Source of the DNA: JBJHBP01 sp050485685
Lineage (GTDB): Bacteria > Pseudomonadota > Gammaproteobacteria > Steroidobacterales > Rariloculaceae
Assembly: GCA_050485685.1 (NCBI GenBank)
Contig: JBJHBW010000002.1
Coordinates: 62,001 to 126,000 of the forward strand
Direction: 5' to 3'
DNA length: 64,000 nt
The notes under the pieces are model-generated. The model had not been told where the DNA came from, searched no databases, and worked only from the letters and a program-made list of their open reading frames with translations. This document shows positions 1 through 9,217 of this stretch, one piece after another. Position numbers and translations under genes: made by a program. The first letter of the stretch is position 1. Every line of letters begins with the position of its first letter.

Positions 1-326
1 TTGATGGAATCGCAGATGCCCATCACGCCGCCCAGGTTCAGCAGCTGAATGACGTCGCCGGGTTTGAGCGCCGTGGGCAGATGACCGGAATAGCCGAACA
101 GCGCCTTGCGATGACCCAGCGCGCCGACGATCACGTCGCCGCGGCGCACCTTGGCCATGCGGCCACTGGTCAGTTCCAGCGTGTTGTACGAGGACTTGTT
201 GGTCAGCACCTCGACCGCGACCAGCACGCCTTCCTCGCAGGGAATGTCATCACTGACCCTGATCTCCCTGCCCAGATCCGCATCGATGGCCACGGACGCA
301 ATCTTGTCGACAATGACGGGACGCAT
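1..326 (-). CDS. Unknown protein downstream of argG (N-terminal part)
   Basis: This leftward gene is cut by the left edge, so only about 108 N-terminal residues are visible. It starts with ATG at 326-324, which overlaps the argG stop by one base (TGATG), and a GGAGG ribosome site lies about ten bases upstream, inside argG. The visible part is rich in beta-strand-like Val/Ile/Gly segments, with a GALGHRKALFGYSG stretch near residue 85 and a Gly-rich LNLGGVMGIC near the edge. There is no signal peptide or membrane segment. The coupling to argR-argG suggests a role in arginine metabolism, but I do not recognise the family and do not assign a function. Confidence 0.75.
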   Translation of the reverse strand, partial: MRPVIVDKIASVAIDADLGREIRVSDDIPCEEGVLVAVEVLTNKSSYNTLELTSGRMAKVRRGDVIVGALGHRKALFGYSGHLPTALKPGDVIQLLNLGGVMGICDSI

Positions 327-1588
327 CACTTTTTTCCTCCGGCACGGGTATGCAGCATGCCCGGCAAAGAAAGAATCCTCGAGAAACCGACCGCATCAGC
401 CGGGGTCCACTCACCGGCAGCCTCGCCATACTTGCCACGACTGGCCGCCATCAGCGAGTGCGGCGACGTGACACCGACCACAAACGCGTGCCCGGGCCGC
501 AGTGACAGGCGCACTTCGCCGGTCACCCGGGCCTGCGAGGACTCCAGCAGCGCTTCTATGTCGCGGCACACGGGATCGAGCACCTTGCCTTCATGCACGA
601 AGTCGCCGTAAGCCAGCGAGACCTGTTCCTTGATGCGCATCTGCAGCTGCGTCAGCGTGAGCTTTTCCAGTTCACGATGCGCGGTCAGCAGCAGTTCGGC
701 GGACGGGGCCTCGAACGCAACGCGACCCTTGGTGCCGAGAATCGTGTCGCCAAGATGAATGCCGCGGCCGATTGCGTACTCGGCGCCGATCTGCTCCAGC
801 CGCTCGATCAGCGAGACCGGATCCAGCGCCTCACCGTCCACACTGACCGGCACGCCGCGCTGGAAACCTATGCTCAGCTCACGCGGTGCGCGATTGGCTT
901 CGAAGGCGCCGCTGGAAAGCACCCATGCGGACTCGGGAATCGTGCCGGCCGAATCCAGCGTCTCGGTGCCGCCTATGGTCACGCCCCACAGACCGCGATT
1001 GATCGAATAGGCCGAACCACGCGACGGCACCGGCATGCTGCGCTGCTCCAGGAACGCGACCTGATCGGCACGCGGCCAGGCATGATCGCGCACCGGTGCG
1101 AGCACGGTGAGGTCCGGCGCAAGCGCCTTGAGGATGACCTCGAAACGGATCTGGTCGTTGCCCGCTGCCGTGCAGCCATGGGCGACAACAGAAGCGCCCA
1201 TCTGCCGCGCCGTCGTGGCCAGATGCCTGGCCTGCACGCCGCGCTCGGCGCCGACGCACAGCGGATACAGCGCTCCGCGCTTCACGTTGCCGATGATCAG
1301 GTACTTCAGCACCTGATCGAAGAACTCACCGCGCGCTTCGACCAGCACGTGATCGGCAGCGCCGAGCTTGCGCGCATGGGCATCAAGGTGCGCCTCGGCG
1401 GCCGCATCCAGACCACCGGTGTTCACGGTCACGGTCACGACCGGGCGGTTGTAGGTTTCGGCCAGCCACGGCACGCAGAATGAGGTATCCAGCCCGCCGG
1501 AGTAGGCAAGGACAATGGGACTGTTCGCGTCCCCGGGCAGGGGCTGTGTGGCGGCGGCGTCGGATTGGCGCCCTGTAGTCGTGGTCAT
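326..1588 (-). CDS. argG: Argininosuccinate synthase
   Basis: This 420-residue cytosolic enzyme joins citrulline and aspartate using ATP to give argininosuccinate, the penultimate step of arginine synthesis. The N-terminal PP-loop AYSGGLDTS near residue 27 binds ATP, followed by NTGG, the GCTAAGNDQIRFE block and an NRGLWG segment typical of the family. The start is the ATG at 1588-1586: it overlaps the argR stop as ATGA, and residues upstream of it do not resemble the family. It is second in a leftward argR-argG-unknown operon, and ArgR probably controls it through the sites near 2.1 kb. The sequence is closer to the divergent short-spacer ArgG type than to the E. coli enzyme, by memory only. 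Confidence 0.93.
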   Translation of the reverse strand: MTTTTGRQSDAAATQPLPGDANSPIVLAYSGGLDTSFCVPWLAETYNRPVVTVTVNTGGLDAAAEAHLDAHARKLGAADHVLVEARGEFFDQVLKYLIIGNVKRGALYPLCVGAERGVQARHLATTARQMGASVVAHGCTAAGNDQIRFEVILKALAPDLTVLAPVRDHAWPRADQVAFLEQRSMPVPSRGSAYSINRGLWGVTIGGTETLDSAGTIPESAWVLSSGAFEANRAPRELSIGFQRGVPVSVDGEALDPVSLIERLEQIGAEYAIGRGIHLGDTILGTKGRVAFEAPSAELLLTAHRELEKLTLTQLQMRIKEQVSLAYGDFVHEGKVLDPVCRDIEALLESSQARVTGEVRLSLRPGHAFVVGVTSPHSLMAASRGKYGEAAGEWTPADAVGFSRILSLPGMLHTRAGGKK

Positions 1589-2049
1589 GGTACTTCGATT
1601 CCCAGGCTTTCCCTTAAACGCGCTCGCAGACGACGCTGCTGGGCAGCGCCTGCGGTCGCAACAAAAATCGTGTCGTCGCCGGACAGCGTGCCGACGATCT
1701 CCGGCCATTGCGTGCGGTCCAGCGTCACGGCCACGCGCTGTGCGGCGCCGATCGCGGTCGTCACCACCAGCAGGTGCGGACCCGCGGTGCGCAGCTCGCG
1801 CACGAGCTCGGCCACATTGGCCAGTGCCCCGTCCTCGCCGGTCGCGCTCGCCTCCGGCAGGCTGTAGCCTTCACCCAGCTTGGCGGCGCCCAGATGCCTG
1901 AGGTCACGGCTGACGCTGGACTGCGTGGCCGGATACCCTTGCGCACGCAGCAGCTCCACCAGCTCGGACTGACGGCGAATGGTTCTGGAGCGGATCAGCT
2001 GCGCGAGAACGCGCCGCCGCTCCTGCTGCTGTGCGGTGGCAACGGGCAT
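1585..2049 (-). CDS. argR: Arginine repressor ArgR
   Basis: A 154-residue transcription factor that represses arginine genes when arginine is bound. The N-terminal winged helix carries the hallmark SSVSRDLRHLG near residues 44-54. The C-terminal oligomerisation and arginine-binding domain ends in GTLSGDDTIFVA, where the double Asp contacts arginine in the family. Length matches the normal 150-160 residues. It is the first gene of the leftward operon and overlaps argG by four bases (ATGA). Two ARG-box-like sequences lie 50-90 bp upstream, so it probably represses its own operon. Confidence 0.95.
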   Translation of the reverse strand: MPVATAQQQERRRVLAQLIRSRTIRRQSELVELLRAQGYPATQSSVSRDLRHLGAAKLGEGYSLPEASATGEDGALANVAELVRELRTAGPHLLVVTTAIGAAQRVAVTLDRTQWPEIVGTLSGDDTIFVATAGAAQQRRLRARLRESLGIEVP

Positions 2050-2096
2050 GGGGGCTCTGCAAAAGGGCTGTTGGACGCGTGCGTGAACGGGCTATG

Positions 2097-2140
2097 TGAA
2101 TAAATTTGCGCATAGGATATGGATTATGTGCAAAAATGCA
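2097..2140 (-). promoter_or_regulatory. Candidate tandem ARG boxes upstream of argR
   Basis: Two AT-rich imperfect palindromes stand out in GC-rich DNA. Site one (2097-2112) reads TGAATAAATTTGCGCA and has a perfect TGAAT half-site. Site two (2127-2140) reads TGTGCAAAAATGCA. Both resemble the ArgR consensus (TGAAT, four A/T, ATTCA). Their centres are about 29 bp apart, whereas paired E. coli boxes are usually about 21 bp apart, so this is suggestive rather than certain. Confidence 0.45.
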
Positions 2141-2274
2141 AGCCCCTTTTCCGACAGCGGCGCGGACGGACGAACGGACGCGGCAGCGTGACGGGGGACG
2201 TCGACCATGCCATAAGCGGCAGTCGGACGGAATCGACACAATGACCGCGAACCAGGGAAGATAGAAGGAGCACC

Positions 2275-2973
2275 ATGACGGGGACGAATACTGCCGGGCC
2301 GTTGTTACAGACGGTGGAGATCAACACCGGCGACTCGCCGGAGCTTTGCGTGATCTGGCTGCACGGCCTGGGCGCGGACGGCCACGATTTCGAACCGCTG
2401 GTCCCCGAACTGCGGCTGCCCTTTCCGGCCCGCTTCGTGTTTCCGCATGCGCCGGTACGCGCGGTCACGATCAATGGCGGCATGCGCATGCGCGCGTGGT
2501 TCGACATCACGGCGCTGGAAGTAGGCGCCGATGAGGATGAGGCCGGGCTACGCGAAAGCGCCGCGGCCGTGGAGGCGCTGATCGCACGTGAGATCGAGGC
2601 CGGCGTACCGCCCGAGCGCATCGTGCTGGCCGGCTTCTCGCAGGGTGGCGCGGTCGCGCTGCACGTCGCGCTGCGCTACCCGCACAGGCTCGCCGGCGTA
2701 CTGGCGCTGTCCACATTCCTGATGGCGGCGGACACGCTGGAACGGGAGCGTTCGGAAGCGAATGCCGCGATTCCGATCTTTCTCGCACACGGCAGTTACG
2801 ATCCGATCGTCGCGCCGGCCTATGGCGAGTGGTCCAGACAATTGCTCGACGAAGCAGGGTACCGCCCGGACTGGCGGCTATATCCCATGCAGCATTCGGT
2901 GTGTGCGCAGGAAGTGGTGGACATAAGTCAGTGGCTGAAGAAAATCGCCACCGCGCAGGGCATCTGCAGATGA
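2275..2973 (+). CDS. Carboxylesterase/phospholipase family alpha/beta hydrolase
   Basis: A 232-residue serine hydrolase of the Abhydrolase_2 family (EstB/acyl-protein-thioesterase-like). It shows LHGLGADGHDF near residue 30 (oxyanion region), the nucleophile elbow GFSQGG near residue 121, the acid in the HGSYDPIV segment near residue 169, and the catalytic His in MQHSVC near residue 206. The length is normal for the family. It starts at ATG 2275 behind AAGGAG. There is no signal peptide, so it acts in the cytosol on short acyl esters; the natural substrate is not visible. It is divergent from argR and stands alone. Confidence 0.92.
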   Translation: MTGTNTAGPLLQTVEINTGDSPELCVIWLHGLGADGHDFEPLVPELRLPFPARFVFPHAPVRAVTINGGMRMRAWFDITALEVGADEDEAGLRESAAAVEALIAREIEAGVPPERIVLAGFSQGGAVALHVALRYPHRLAGVLALSTFLMAADTLERERSEANAAIPIFLAHGSYDPIVAPAYGEWSRQLLDEAGYRPDWRLYPMQHSVCAQEVVDISQWLKKIATAQGICR

Positions 2974-3144
2974 GCCGTAGCGCATTGTTGAGCCACCCGT
3001 ATCTGACTGCTACGCTCCGACGTCACAATGTCGCGAATCTGTTCGCGCCATAACAAGAACTCGCCGCGACAGTAAGTTACGGCAAAAAAACACCACTGGC
3101 GCCGGGACCGCACCCTGTTCGGTCCGTCCACAGGAAGTGTCCTC

Positions 3145-3786
3145 ATGGGGGATGTCACTGTTCTGCTTGGCAATGCCGCGAGCGATCCGGCCGCGCAGTC
3201 GGCGCTGTTCGAGGCGATCTATCCCGAGCTGACCGCCATCGCCACACGCCACCTCGCGCGCGAGTCCCACGAGATCGAACTGGAACCCCATGCACTGGTG
3301 CATGAGGCGTACCTGCGCATGCTGGAACTGGAGCGCATCACCTGGCAGGACCGGTCGCATTTTCTGGCGGCAGCGGCCGGTACGATGCGCCGCGTGCTGA
3401 TCGACTCGGCGCGACGGCGCGGCTCGCACAAGCGTGATGGCGGCCTGCGTATCACGCTCACCGGTCTGTCCCTGCGCGGCAACACACAAACCACGGACAT
3501 GCAGTCGCTGCATGAGGCACTGGGAAGACTCGCCGAGGTGCACCCCGAACATGCAAGGCTGGTCGAGCTGCGCTACTTCGGTGGCCTGTCGCTGGAGGAA
3601 CTGGCCGACGTGCTGGACAAGTCGCCGGCAACCGTGAAGCGCAGCTGGAGCGTGGCCCGTGCGTGGTTGTATCGCGCGCTGCTGGAACCGGAATCGCAAG
3701 ACAGCACGACGCCGGACCAGGGGTCATGCGATGGGAATGCCCGTCACACCCGAACGGGTGAACCTGACAGACAGGCCGGACCGTGA
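3145..3786 (+). CDS. ECF-type sigma factor (acidobacterial TIGR02999-like)
   Basis: A 213-residue sigma-70 family factor with region 2 (YPELTAIATRHL, HALVHEAYLRM, HFLAAAAGTMRRVLID) and region 4 (LVELRYFGGLSLEELADVL then an HTH ending TVKRSWSVARAWL). This pattern is that of the ECF subgroup first recognised in Acidobacteria, which is nearly always paired with a Ser/Thr kinase. Here the stop overlaps the kinase GTG start by four bases (GTGA). The last 35 residues are polar and probably disordered. No anti-sigma factor is visible, so the kinase is the likely regulator. The 170 bp upstream may hold its promoter. Confidence 0.9.
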   Translation: MGDVTVLLGNAASDPAAQSALFEAIYPELTAIATRHLARESHEIELEPHALVHEAYLRMLELERITWQDRSHFLAAAAGTMRRVLIDSARRRGSHKRDGGLRITLTGLSLRGNTQTTDMQSLHEALGRLAEVHPEHARLVELRYFGGLSLEELADVLDKSPATVKRSWSVARAWLYRALLEPESQDSTTPDQGSCDGNARHTRTGEPDRQAGP

Positions 3787-6260
3787 ACACCGCGGACACC
3801 GAGCGGCGCGCGCTGGAACTGTGCGAAGCCGCGCTGACGCTTGGCTCCGAAGCACGCACGCATTTCCTGGCCGCACAGTGCGGCGATGATGCTGCGCTGC
3901 TGGATTGCGTACAAGCACTGCTGCGGGCGGTAGACGACAGCGAGGGGTTTCTCGAACCTGAACCGCCGCATGGATTCGACGCGTTCGGGGCCGGCGCAAC
4001 GCAAGGCTACGAACCCTGGGTCGACATCCCCGGCACGAACCCGGCCCGGGCCCGTGCCCCGCGCATGGGCACACGCATCGGGCGCTATACCGTCATCGAA
4101 CCGCTGGGCGACGGCGGCATGGGTTCCGTGTATCTGGCCGAGCACCGTGATGGCGACTACCTGCAGCGCGTCGCGATCAAGGTGCTGCGCGCCGCGCTCA
4201 ATACCCGCGAGGGACTGGAACGCTTCGAAGCCGAAAGACGCGTGCTGGCGCGACTCAATCATCCCTACATCGCGGGCCTCATCGATTCGGGCACCACCGA
4301 CGACGGCCTGCCGTATCTGGTCATGGAGTATGTGCAGGGCCTGCCCATAGATCGCTTCTGTGACGAGCAGGGTCTGGACCTGCGCGCGCGCATACGGCTG
4401 CTGGTCAAGGTCATGCTCGCAGTGCAGGCCGCGCATCAGAACCTCGTCATTCATCGCGACCTCAAGCCCTCCAACGTGCTGATCACGCCCGACGGCCTGC
4501 CCAAGCTGCTGGACTTCGGCATCGCCAAGCTCCTGGTCGCGGCCGACGAGGCGGGCGCGGCCGGGGAACTGACGCAGGTGTGGGGCCAGGCATTGACGCC
4601 GAACTACGCCAGCCCCGAACAGATACTGGAAGGGCGCGCGACCACCGTCAGCGATGTGTATTCACTGGGCGTGCTCGCGTATCAGCTGCTGTGCGGCGAA
4701 CTGCCCTATCGCATCGATGGCCACGCGCAGCGTGCACTGGTGAGCCGATTCGAGACACTCACCGTGCCGCGGCCCAGCACGCGCCTGGCGCGCATGAACG
4801 ATGCAGCGCTGGCCGACGCGCTGGCACGACGGCGCGGCCTGAACGTGCGCCGGCACGCGGCGGCACTGCGCGGCGATCTCGACAACATCCTGCTGATGGC
4901 GCTGCGCCTGGAACCGGAACGACGCTACGGCTCCGTCGCGCAGTTCGCCGAGGACCTGCAACGCTTTCTCGACGGCCATCCGGTAGCCGCGCGACACGAT
5001 ACGCTGGCCTACCGTTGCGGCAAGTTCCTGCGCCGCCACTGGCTGCCGGCTGCCGCGACCGGCGTGCTGCTGCTGTCGCTGGTCGGCGGCGTGCTCGGCT
5101 TCGCGTGGCAGGCCGAACAGGCGCGTGCCGAGCGCGATCGCACGCTGCTCGTCAATGACTTCCTGCAGAGCATCCTGATCGAGGCCGACCCGTACGAAGC
5201 CGGCGCCGATGCGACGATACGCGACGTGCTCGCGCGCGCCGACGGCATGATCGCCGAGCGCTTCACCGACATGCCGGATCTTGAAGCCTCGCTGCGCCGC
5301 ACCGTGGGCTACACACAGCTGGGCCTGCTGGAACTGGATGCCGCCGCTGCGAACCTCGGTCGCGCACACGAGCTGAACGTGCGCCTGTATGGCGAGGCCG
5401 ATCAACGCAGCCTGCAGACATGGACGGATCTGGCGTGGACAGAGTTTCGCCGCGGCGATCTGGAGGCAGCCAAGTCCGGCTATCGCCAGGCGATTGCGAT
5501 GATGACAGACACCCTGGCGGAGCCGTTCCGCATGAAACTGCTGAACGACTTCGCGGTGGTGCTGATGGACACCGGCGATCCGGAAGACCTCGAGGAAGCG
5601 GTGACGCTGCTGGAGCAGGTAAGCACGCTGCAGGCCAATGTGGAAACCGACCCGAGCGAAGATGCGACGATGTTGAACAACCTCGCCGCCGCGCTGCACG
5701 ATCTCGGCGAACTGGATGAGGCCGAGACACGTTACCGGGAGAGCATCGCGATCGGGCAGAGCCAGCCCAACGCGCACATGGATCCGAACCTTGCGATCCA
5801 TATGAACAATCTCGCCGTGCTGCTGCTGCAGCTAGAACGGCCCGACGAGGCGCTGACCTGGCTGCGCGAGTCGCTGGACATCCGCCTCACCGCACTGGGC
5901 CCGGAACACGGGTTCACCGGACTTGCGCATCTTCAGGTGGGCCGCGTGCTGTTCGACGGCGGCGACATCGAGGCGGCCAGACCGCACATAGTCAGCGCGC
6001 TCGCAATCTCCACCGCGGTGCTGCCGGAGGGCAACGCCCAGCTGCTGCTGGCCAGGGCACTGGCGGCGCGTCTGCAGTCCACTGACGGTGATCCCCACGG
6101 CGGAGCAGCCGCACTGGCCGCGATCGCCAATGACATGGATGAACTGGGCATGGTCGACCTCAAGGGCCTGGTCGATCGCTGGCTTGCCGACGCAGAAAGC
6201 CAGCTGGACTCTCAACCGGCTGCTGAGCCGTTTTCCGCCGTGATTGCGCCTAACCAGTAA
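3783..6260 (+). CDS. Membrane Ser/Thr protein kinase with TPR sensor region
   Basis: An 825-residue Hanks-type kinase. Residues 1-95 are a variable N-terminus. The kinase domain spans about 100-400: a Gly-rich loop at LGDGGMGSVY, catalytic Lys133 in AIKVL, HRDLKPSN at 224-231, DFG at 244-246 and an APE-like SPE at 277-279. One transmembrane helix follows at 421-442, then tetratricopeptide repeats to the C-terminus. The kinase is therefore cytosolic and the TPR region probably periplasmic. All catalytic residues are present. It starts at GTG, overlapping the sigma factor stop, and ends 28 bp before a lipoprotein gene. It probably controls the sigma factor by phosphorylation; this is inferred from pairing, not shown. 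Confidence 0.92.
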   Translation: MNTADTERRALELCEAALTLGSEARTHFLAAQCGDDAALLDCVQALLRAVDDSEGFLEPEPPHGFDAFGAGATQGYEPWVDIPGTNPARARAPRMGTRIGRYTVIEPLGDGGMGSVYLAEHRDGDYLQRVAIKVLRAALNTREGLERFEAERRVLARLNHPYIAGLIDSGTTDDGLPYLVMEYVQGLPIDRFCDEQGLDLRARIRLLVKVMLAVQAAHQNLVIHRDLKPSNVLITPDGLPKLLDFGIAKLLVAADEAGAAGELTQVWGQALTPNYASPEQILEGRATTVSDVYSLGVLAYQLLCGELPYRIDGHAQRALVSRFETLTVPRPSTRLARMNDAALADALARRRGLNVRRHAAALRGDLDNILLMALRLEPERRYGSVAQFAEDLQRFLDGHPVAARHDTLAYRCGKFLRRHWLPAAATGVLLLSLVGGVLGFAWQAEQARAERDRTLLVNDFLQSILIEADPYEAGADATIRDVLARADGMIAERFTDMPDLEASLRRTVGYTQLGLLELDAAAANLGRAHELNVRLYGEADQRSLQTWTDLAWTEFRRGDLEAAKSGYRQAIAMMTDTLAEPFRMKLLNDFAVVLMDTGDPEDLEEAVTLLEQVSTLQANVETDPSEDATMLNNLAAALHDLGELDEAETRYRESIAIGQSQPNAHMDPNLAIHMNNLAVLLLQLERPDEALTWLRESLDIRLTALGPEHGFTGLAHLQVGRVLFDGGDIEAARPHIVSALAISTAVLPEGNAQLLLARALAARLQSTDGDPHGGAAALAAIANDMDELGMVDLKGLVDRWLADAESQLDSQPAAEPFSAVIAPNQ

Positions 6261-6288
6261 CCACCACGTTACTGGCAAGGACAACGAC

Positions 6289-9069
6289 ATGAAGGCGATT
6301 GCGGGATCCGGCCTGGGGCTGCTCGGGGCATTGTTCATTCTGGCTGGCTGCAGCAGCGGCAGCAGCGGCGGGTCGTCGCCGCAACCCACGCCGCCTCCTC
6401 CGCCACCGCCTCCGCCGCCGCCACCACCCCCTGCGCCCACGTTCCAGGTCGGCGGCGAAGTGGACGGCCTTGCCGGCACCGGGCTGGTGCTGCAGATCAA
6501 TGGCGGCAACGACCTGGCGATCGCAGCCGACGGCGATTTCACATTCCCGGTCGAACTCGATGATGGAGACAGCTACACGGTCACCGTGCTCACGCAGCCG
6601 GTCGCACCCGCGCAGGTGTGTACCGCGCAGAACGGTGCGGCAAGCGTGGCCGGCGCCGACGTCACCGATGTGCAGATCACCTGCGACACGGTGCCGGTGC
6701 TCAGCGCCACACCCGACATCATGCAGCTGCATCTGACCTGGGCCGGTCAGGACACCGTGGACGTGCTCTATTCCTCCGACGCTTACTGCGACTGGAACAA
6801 CGTGCTCACCTGCGACGGTTCCGGCGTGCTGCCCGGTGTGAGCGGCGGTGCGCTGACGCTGGGTGCCATAGAGCACGGACTGGACTCCGATCACGGCTGG
6901 TACTTCGTCGTGGAGTCCGGCGCACTGCGCTCCAACCAGGCGGGCGCGCGCGCGTTGCCACCGGCGTTCAACAACAATGTGCTGGCGTCGGCTATCGGCG
7001 GCGATCGGCTGTACCTGGGCGGCCCGTTCACACGTGTCACGACGCGCACCGGCGGCGGTGTGACGCTGTCCCTGAACGACGCGGCACTGACAGGGGCCGT
7101 ACCGGTGGTTGAAGGCGACGTGAATGCGGTGGTCGCCGATGGCGTCGGCGGCTGGTACATAGGCGGAGCGTTCACGAGCGTCGGCGGCGTGGCGAAGCAG
7201 AACCTGGCGCGCATCCGCGCCGATGGCAGCGTCGATACCGAGTGGACACCGGATACCCCCAGCGGCGCGGTGTGGGCGCTGGCCCTGGCCGGCGATCGCG
7301 TGATTGCCGGCGGTACCTTTGTTGCGATCGGCGCGCAGTCGCGTGAGCGCATAGCCGCATTCGACGCCACGACCGGCGAGCTGGATCCTGACTGGAACCC
7401 GGGCGCGAATAATGAGGTTCGCGCGCTGGCAGTGCTGGGCGACACGATATACGCAGGCGGTGGATTCACCGAAGCCGGCGGCGAGGCGCGCGGCTATGTT
7501 GCTGCCTTCGATGCCGGCACCGGCACGATCGATCCGGACTGGGATCCTTCGCTGAACGGCTGGGTCATGGCCATGACCGCGGCAGACGACACCATATATA
7601 TAGGCGGCTACTTCACGACCGTTGGCGGCGAGATGCATGGCGGTCGGCTGATCGCCGTGGACACCGACGGCGGCTACGACCTTGCCTGGAATCCGGCACT
7701 CAATGGCGAAGTGCTGAGCCTGACACTGGCTGGCAACCGGCTGTATGCCGGCGGCGCCTTCACCGCGGCAGGTGTTGAACCGCGCCTGCATCTGGCGGCG
7801 TTCGACAGGGTCACCGGCGCGCTGGACGACGACTGGACGCCGGTCGTGAGCCCTTTGCTGGGCAACGACCCCGTCGTACGCAGCCTGGGTACCGCCAACG
7901 GCAACGTCTATGCCGGCGGCTTCTACTTCCTGCATTCGTTCGATGCACAGACCGGCGACACGGATACCGCCTGGACACCGTATCTCGACGGCACGGTTCG
8001 CACCTTGGCCATTGCCGACGAACGCATGTTTGCCGGCGGTCTGTTTCCGACCGCCGGAGGCATGTTGCGCACACGGCTGGCGGCGTTCGATATGCACACC
8101 GGAATCCCGGTAGCCGACTGGAACCCGGGTGCGAATGCGCCGGTGACCGCGATTGCCGTCGCCGGTGACACCGTGTACGCCGGCGGCCAGTTCACCGAAG
8201 CTGGCGGCGAGGCGCGCTCGCGTCTTGCGGCATTCAATGCCGACAGCGGCGCGCTGGATGCGATCTGGAACCCCGGCGCCGACGCCCAGGTGGAAGCGCT
8301 GGCTGTTGCCAACGGCCGCGTGTATGCCGGCGGTCAGTTCTCGGAGGCGGGTGGTCAGGCGCGTTCGCGGCTGGCAGCGTTCGATGCCGTCAGCGGGCTG
8401 CTGGACAGCGTGCCGACACCCGGCGCGTCCGGCGATCCTGCGCCGGGGTCAGGTCTGCCGGAATCGATGGTGACCTCGCTGCAGGTGGCCAACGGTCGCG
8501 TGTATGTGGGCGGACGCTTCACAGACTTCGGTGGCGAGGCACGTACCAGCGTGGCGGCGTTCTTCGCAGACACCGGGGCCGTGGACACGGACTTCGATGC
8601 CACCCTGGCCGGCTTCTCGGTAACGGTGTGGACGCTGCTGGCGGCTGACGACAGCGTATACATCGGCGGCGCATTCGCAACCGTGGACGGCGAAGCACTG
8701 GCGAGTCTGGCAGCGCTGGATGCGACCACAGGCACCGTCGATACCGGCTGGAATCCGGGCGGCACCAACAACTCGGTGTACACGCTGGGCGTGATCGGCA
8801 ACCGGCTGTATGCCGGCGGCGCGTTCTCGACGATTGCGGGTGAGCCCCGCGCCGCGCTGGCGGCACTCGACCGCGTCACTGCTGCGCTGGATGAAGACTG
8901 GTTGCCGGTCAGCGCCACCTCGGTGTTCTCGATGTCCGCCAGTGACAACACTGTGTACACCGGATCGGGCAGTTTCACTGGTGCGATCAACACGCTCACG
9001 GACACCGCCAACAACCGGCGCGTGGGTTTCGGGGCGCTGGATTCGGAAACGGGTGCGTTCGTCTGGTAA
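6289..9069 (+). CDS. Lipoprotein with proline linker and delta-60/DUF5122 beta-propeller repeats
   Basis: A 926-residue exported lipoprotein. The signal peptide ends in a LAGC lipobox (Cys about residue 20), followed by a Ser/Gly stretch, a run of about 15 prolines that forms a rigid spacer, a beta-sandwich-like region, and then more than ten repeats of about 48 residues. Each repeat holds a YAGGxFT, AGGEAR, LAAFDAxTG and WNPG pattern, the delta-60 (DUF5122) propeller signature. The start is ATG 6289, behind AAGG and in front of the signal peptide; an earlier in-frame start would spoil the signal. It follows the kinase by 28 bp, so it is probably co-expressed. It may bind a ligand or a surface at the outer membrane; the ligand is unknown. 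Confidence 0.87.
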   Translation: MKAIAGSGLGLLGALFILAGCSSGSSGGSSPQPTPPPPPPPPPPPPPPAPTFQVGGEVDGLAGTGLVLQINGGNDLAIAADGDFTFPVELDDGDSYTVTVLTQPVAPAQVCTAQNGAASVAGADVTDVQITCDTVPVLSATPDIMQLHLTWAGQDTVDVLYSSDAYCDWNNVLTCDGSGVLPGVSGGALTLGAIEHGLDSDHGWYFVVESGALRSNQAGARALPPAFNNNVLASAIGGDRLYLGGPFTRVTTRTGGGVTLSLNDAALTGAVPVVEGDVNAVVADGVGGWYIGGAFTSVGGVAKQNLARIRADGSVDTEWTPDTPSGAVWALALAGDRVIAGGTFVAIGAQSRERIAAFDATTGELDPDWNPGANNEVRALAVLGDTIYAGGGFTEAGGEARGYVAAFDAGTGTIDPDWDPSLNGWVMAMTAADDTIYIGGYFTTVGGEMHGGRLIAVDTDGGYDLAWNPALNGEVLSLTLAGNRLYAGGAFTAAGVEPRLHLAAFDRVTGALDDDWTPVVSPLLGNDPVVRSLGTANGNVYAGGFYFLHSFDAQTGDTDTAWTPYLDGTVRTLAIADERMFAGGLFPTAGGMLRTRLAAFDMHTGIPVADWNPGANAPVTAIAVAGDTVYAGGQFTEAGGEARSRLAAFNADSGALDAIWNPGADAQVEALAVANGRVYAGGQFSEAGGQARSRLAAFDAVSGLLDSVPTPGASGDPAPGSGLPESMVTSLQVANGRVYVGGRFTDFGGEARTSVAAFFADTGAVDTDFDATLAGFSVTVWTLLAADDSVYIGGAFATVDGEALASLAALDATTGTVDTGWNPGGTNNSVYTLGVIGNRLYAGGAFSTIAGEPRAALAALDRVTAALDEDWLPVSATSVFSMSASDNTVYTGSGSFTGAINTLTDTANNRRVGFGALDSETGAFVW

Positions 9070-9077
9070 GCGTTGCT

Positions 9078-9110
9078 CAGGTGATCGTTCGCATTGCGAG
9101 CGGTCACCTG
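9078..9110. terminator. Possible stem-loop between convergent genes
   Basis: A hairpin with CAGGTGA and TCACCTG arms lies just past the propeller gene stop, before the convergent lipoprotein gene. There is no T-run on either side, so it could be a weak terminator or an mRNA-protecting hairpin. Confidence 0.3.
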
Positions 9111-9217
9111 GTCAGCATGGGTGTGTGGTGAGTGGGGCGCCGGCTGTTGGTCGTCGTATACGGCTGGCGCCGGCGCTTCCACTTTGCCTGAGGTCCAGGC
9201 TACAGCCAGAGCCCGGG

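Noticed and set aside
6250..8097. Long leftward open frame (615 codons) opposite the propeller lipoprotein
   Set aside because: It is the complement of a repetitive, GC-rich coding gene; it has no recognisable motif, and the repeats explain its length.
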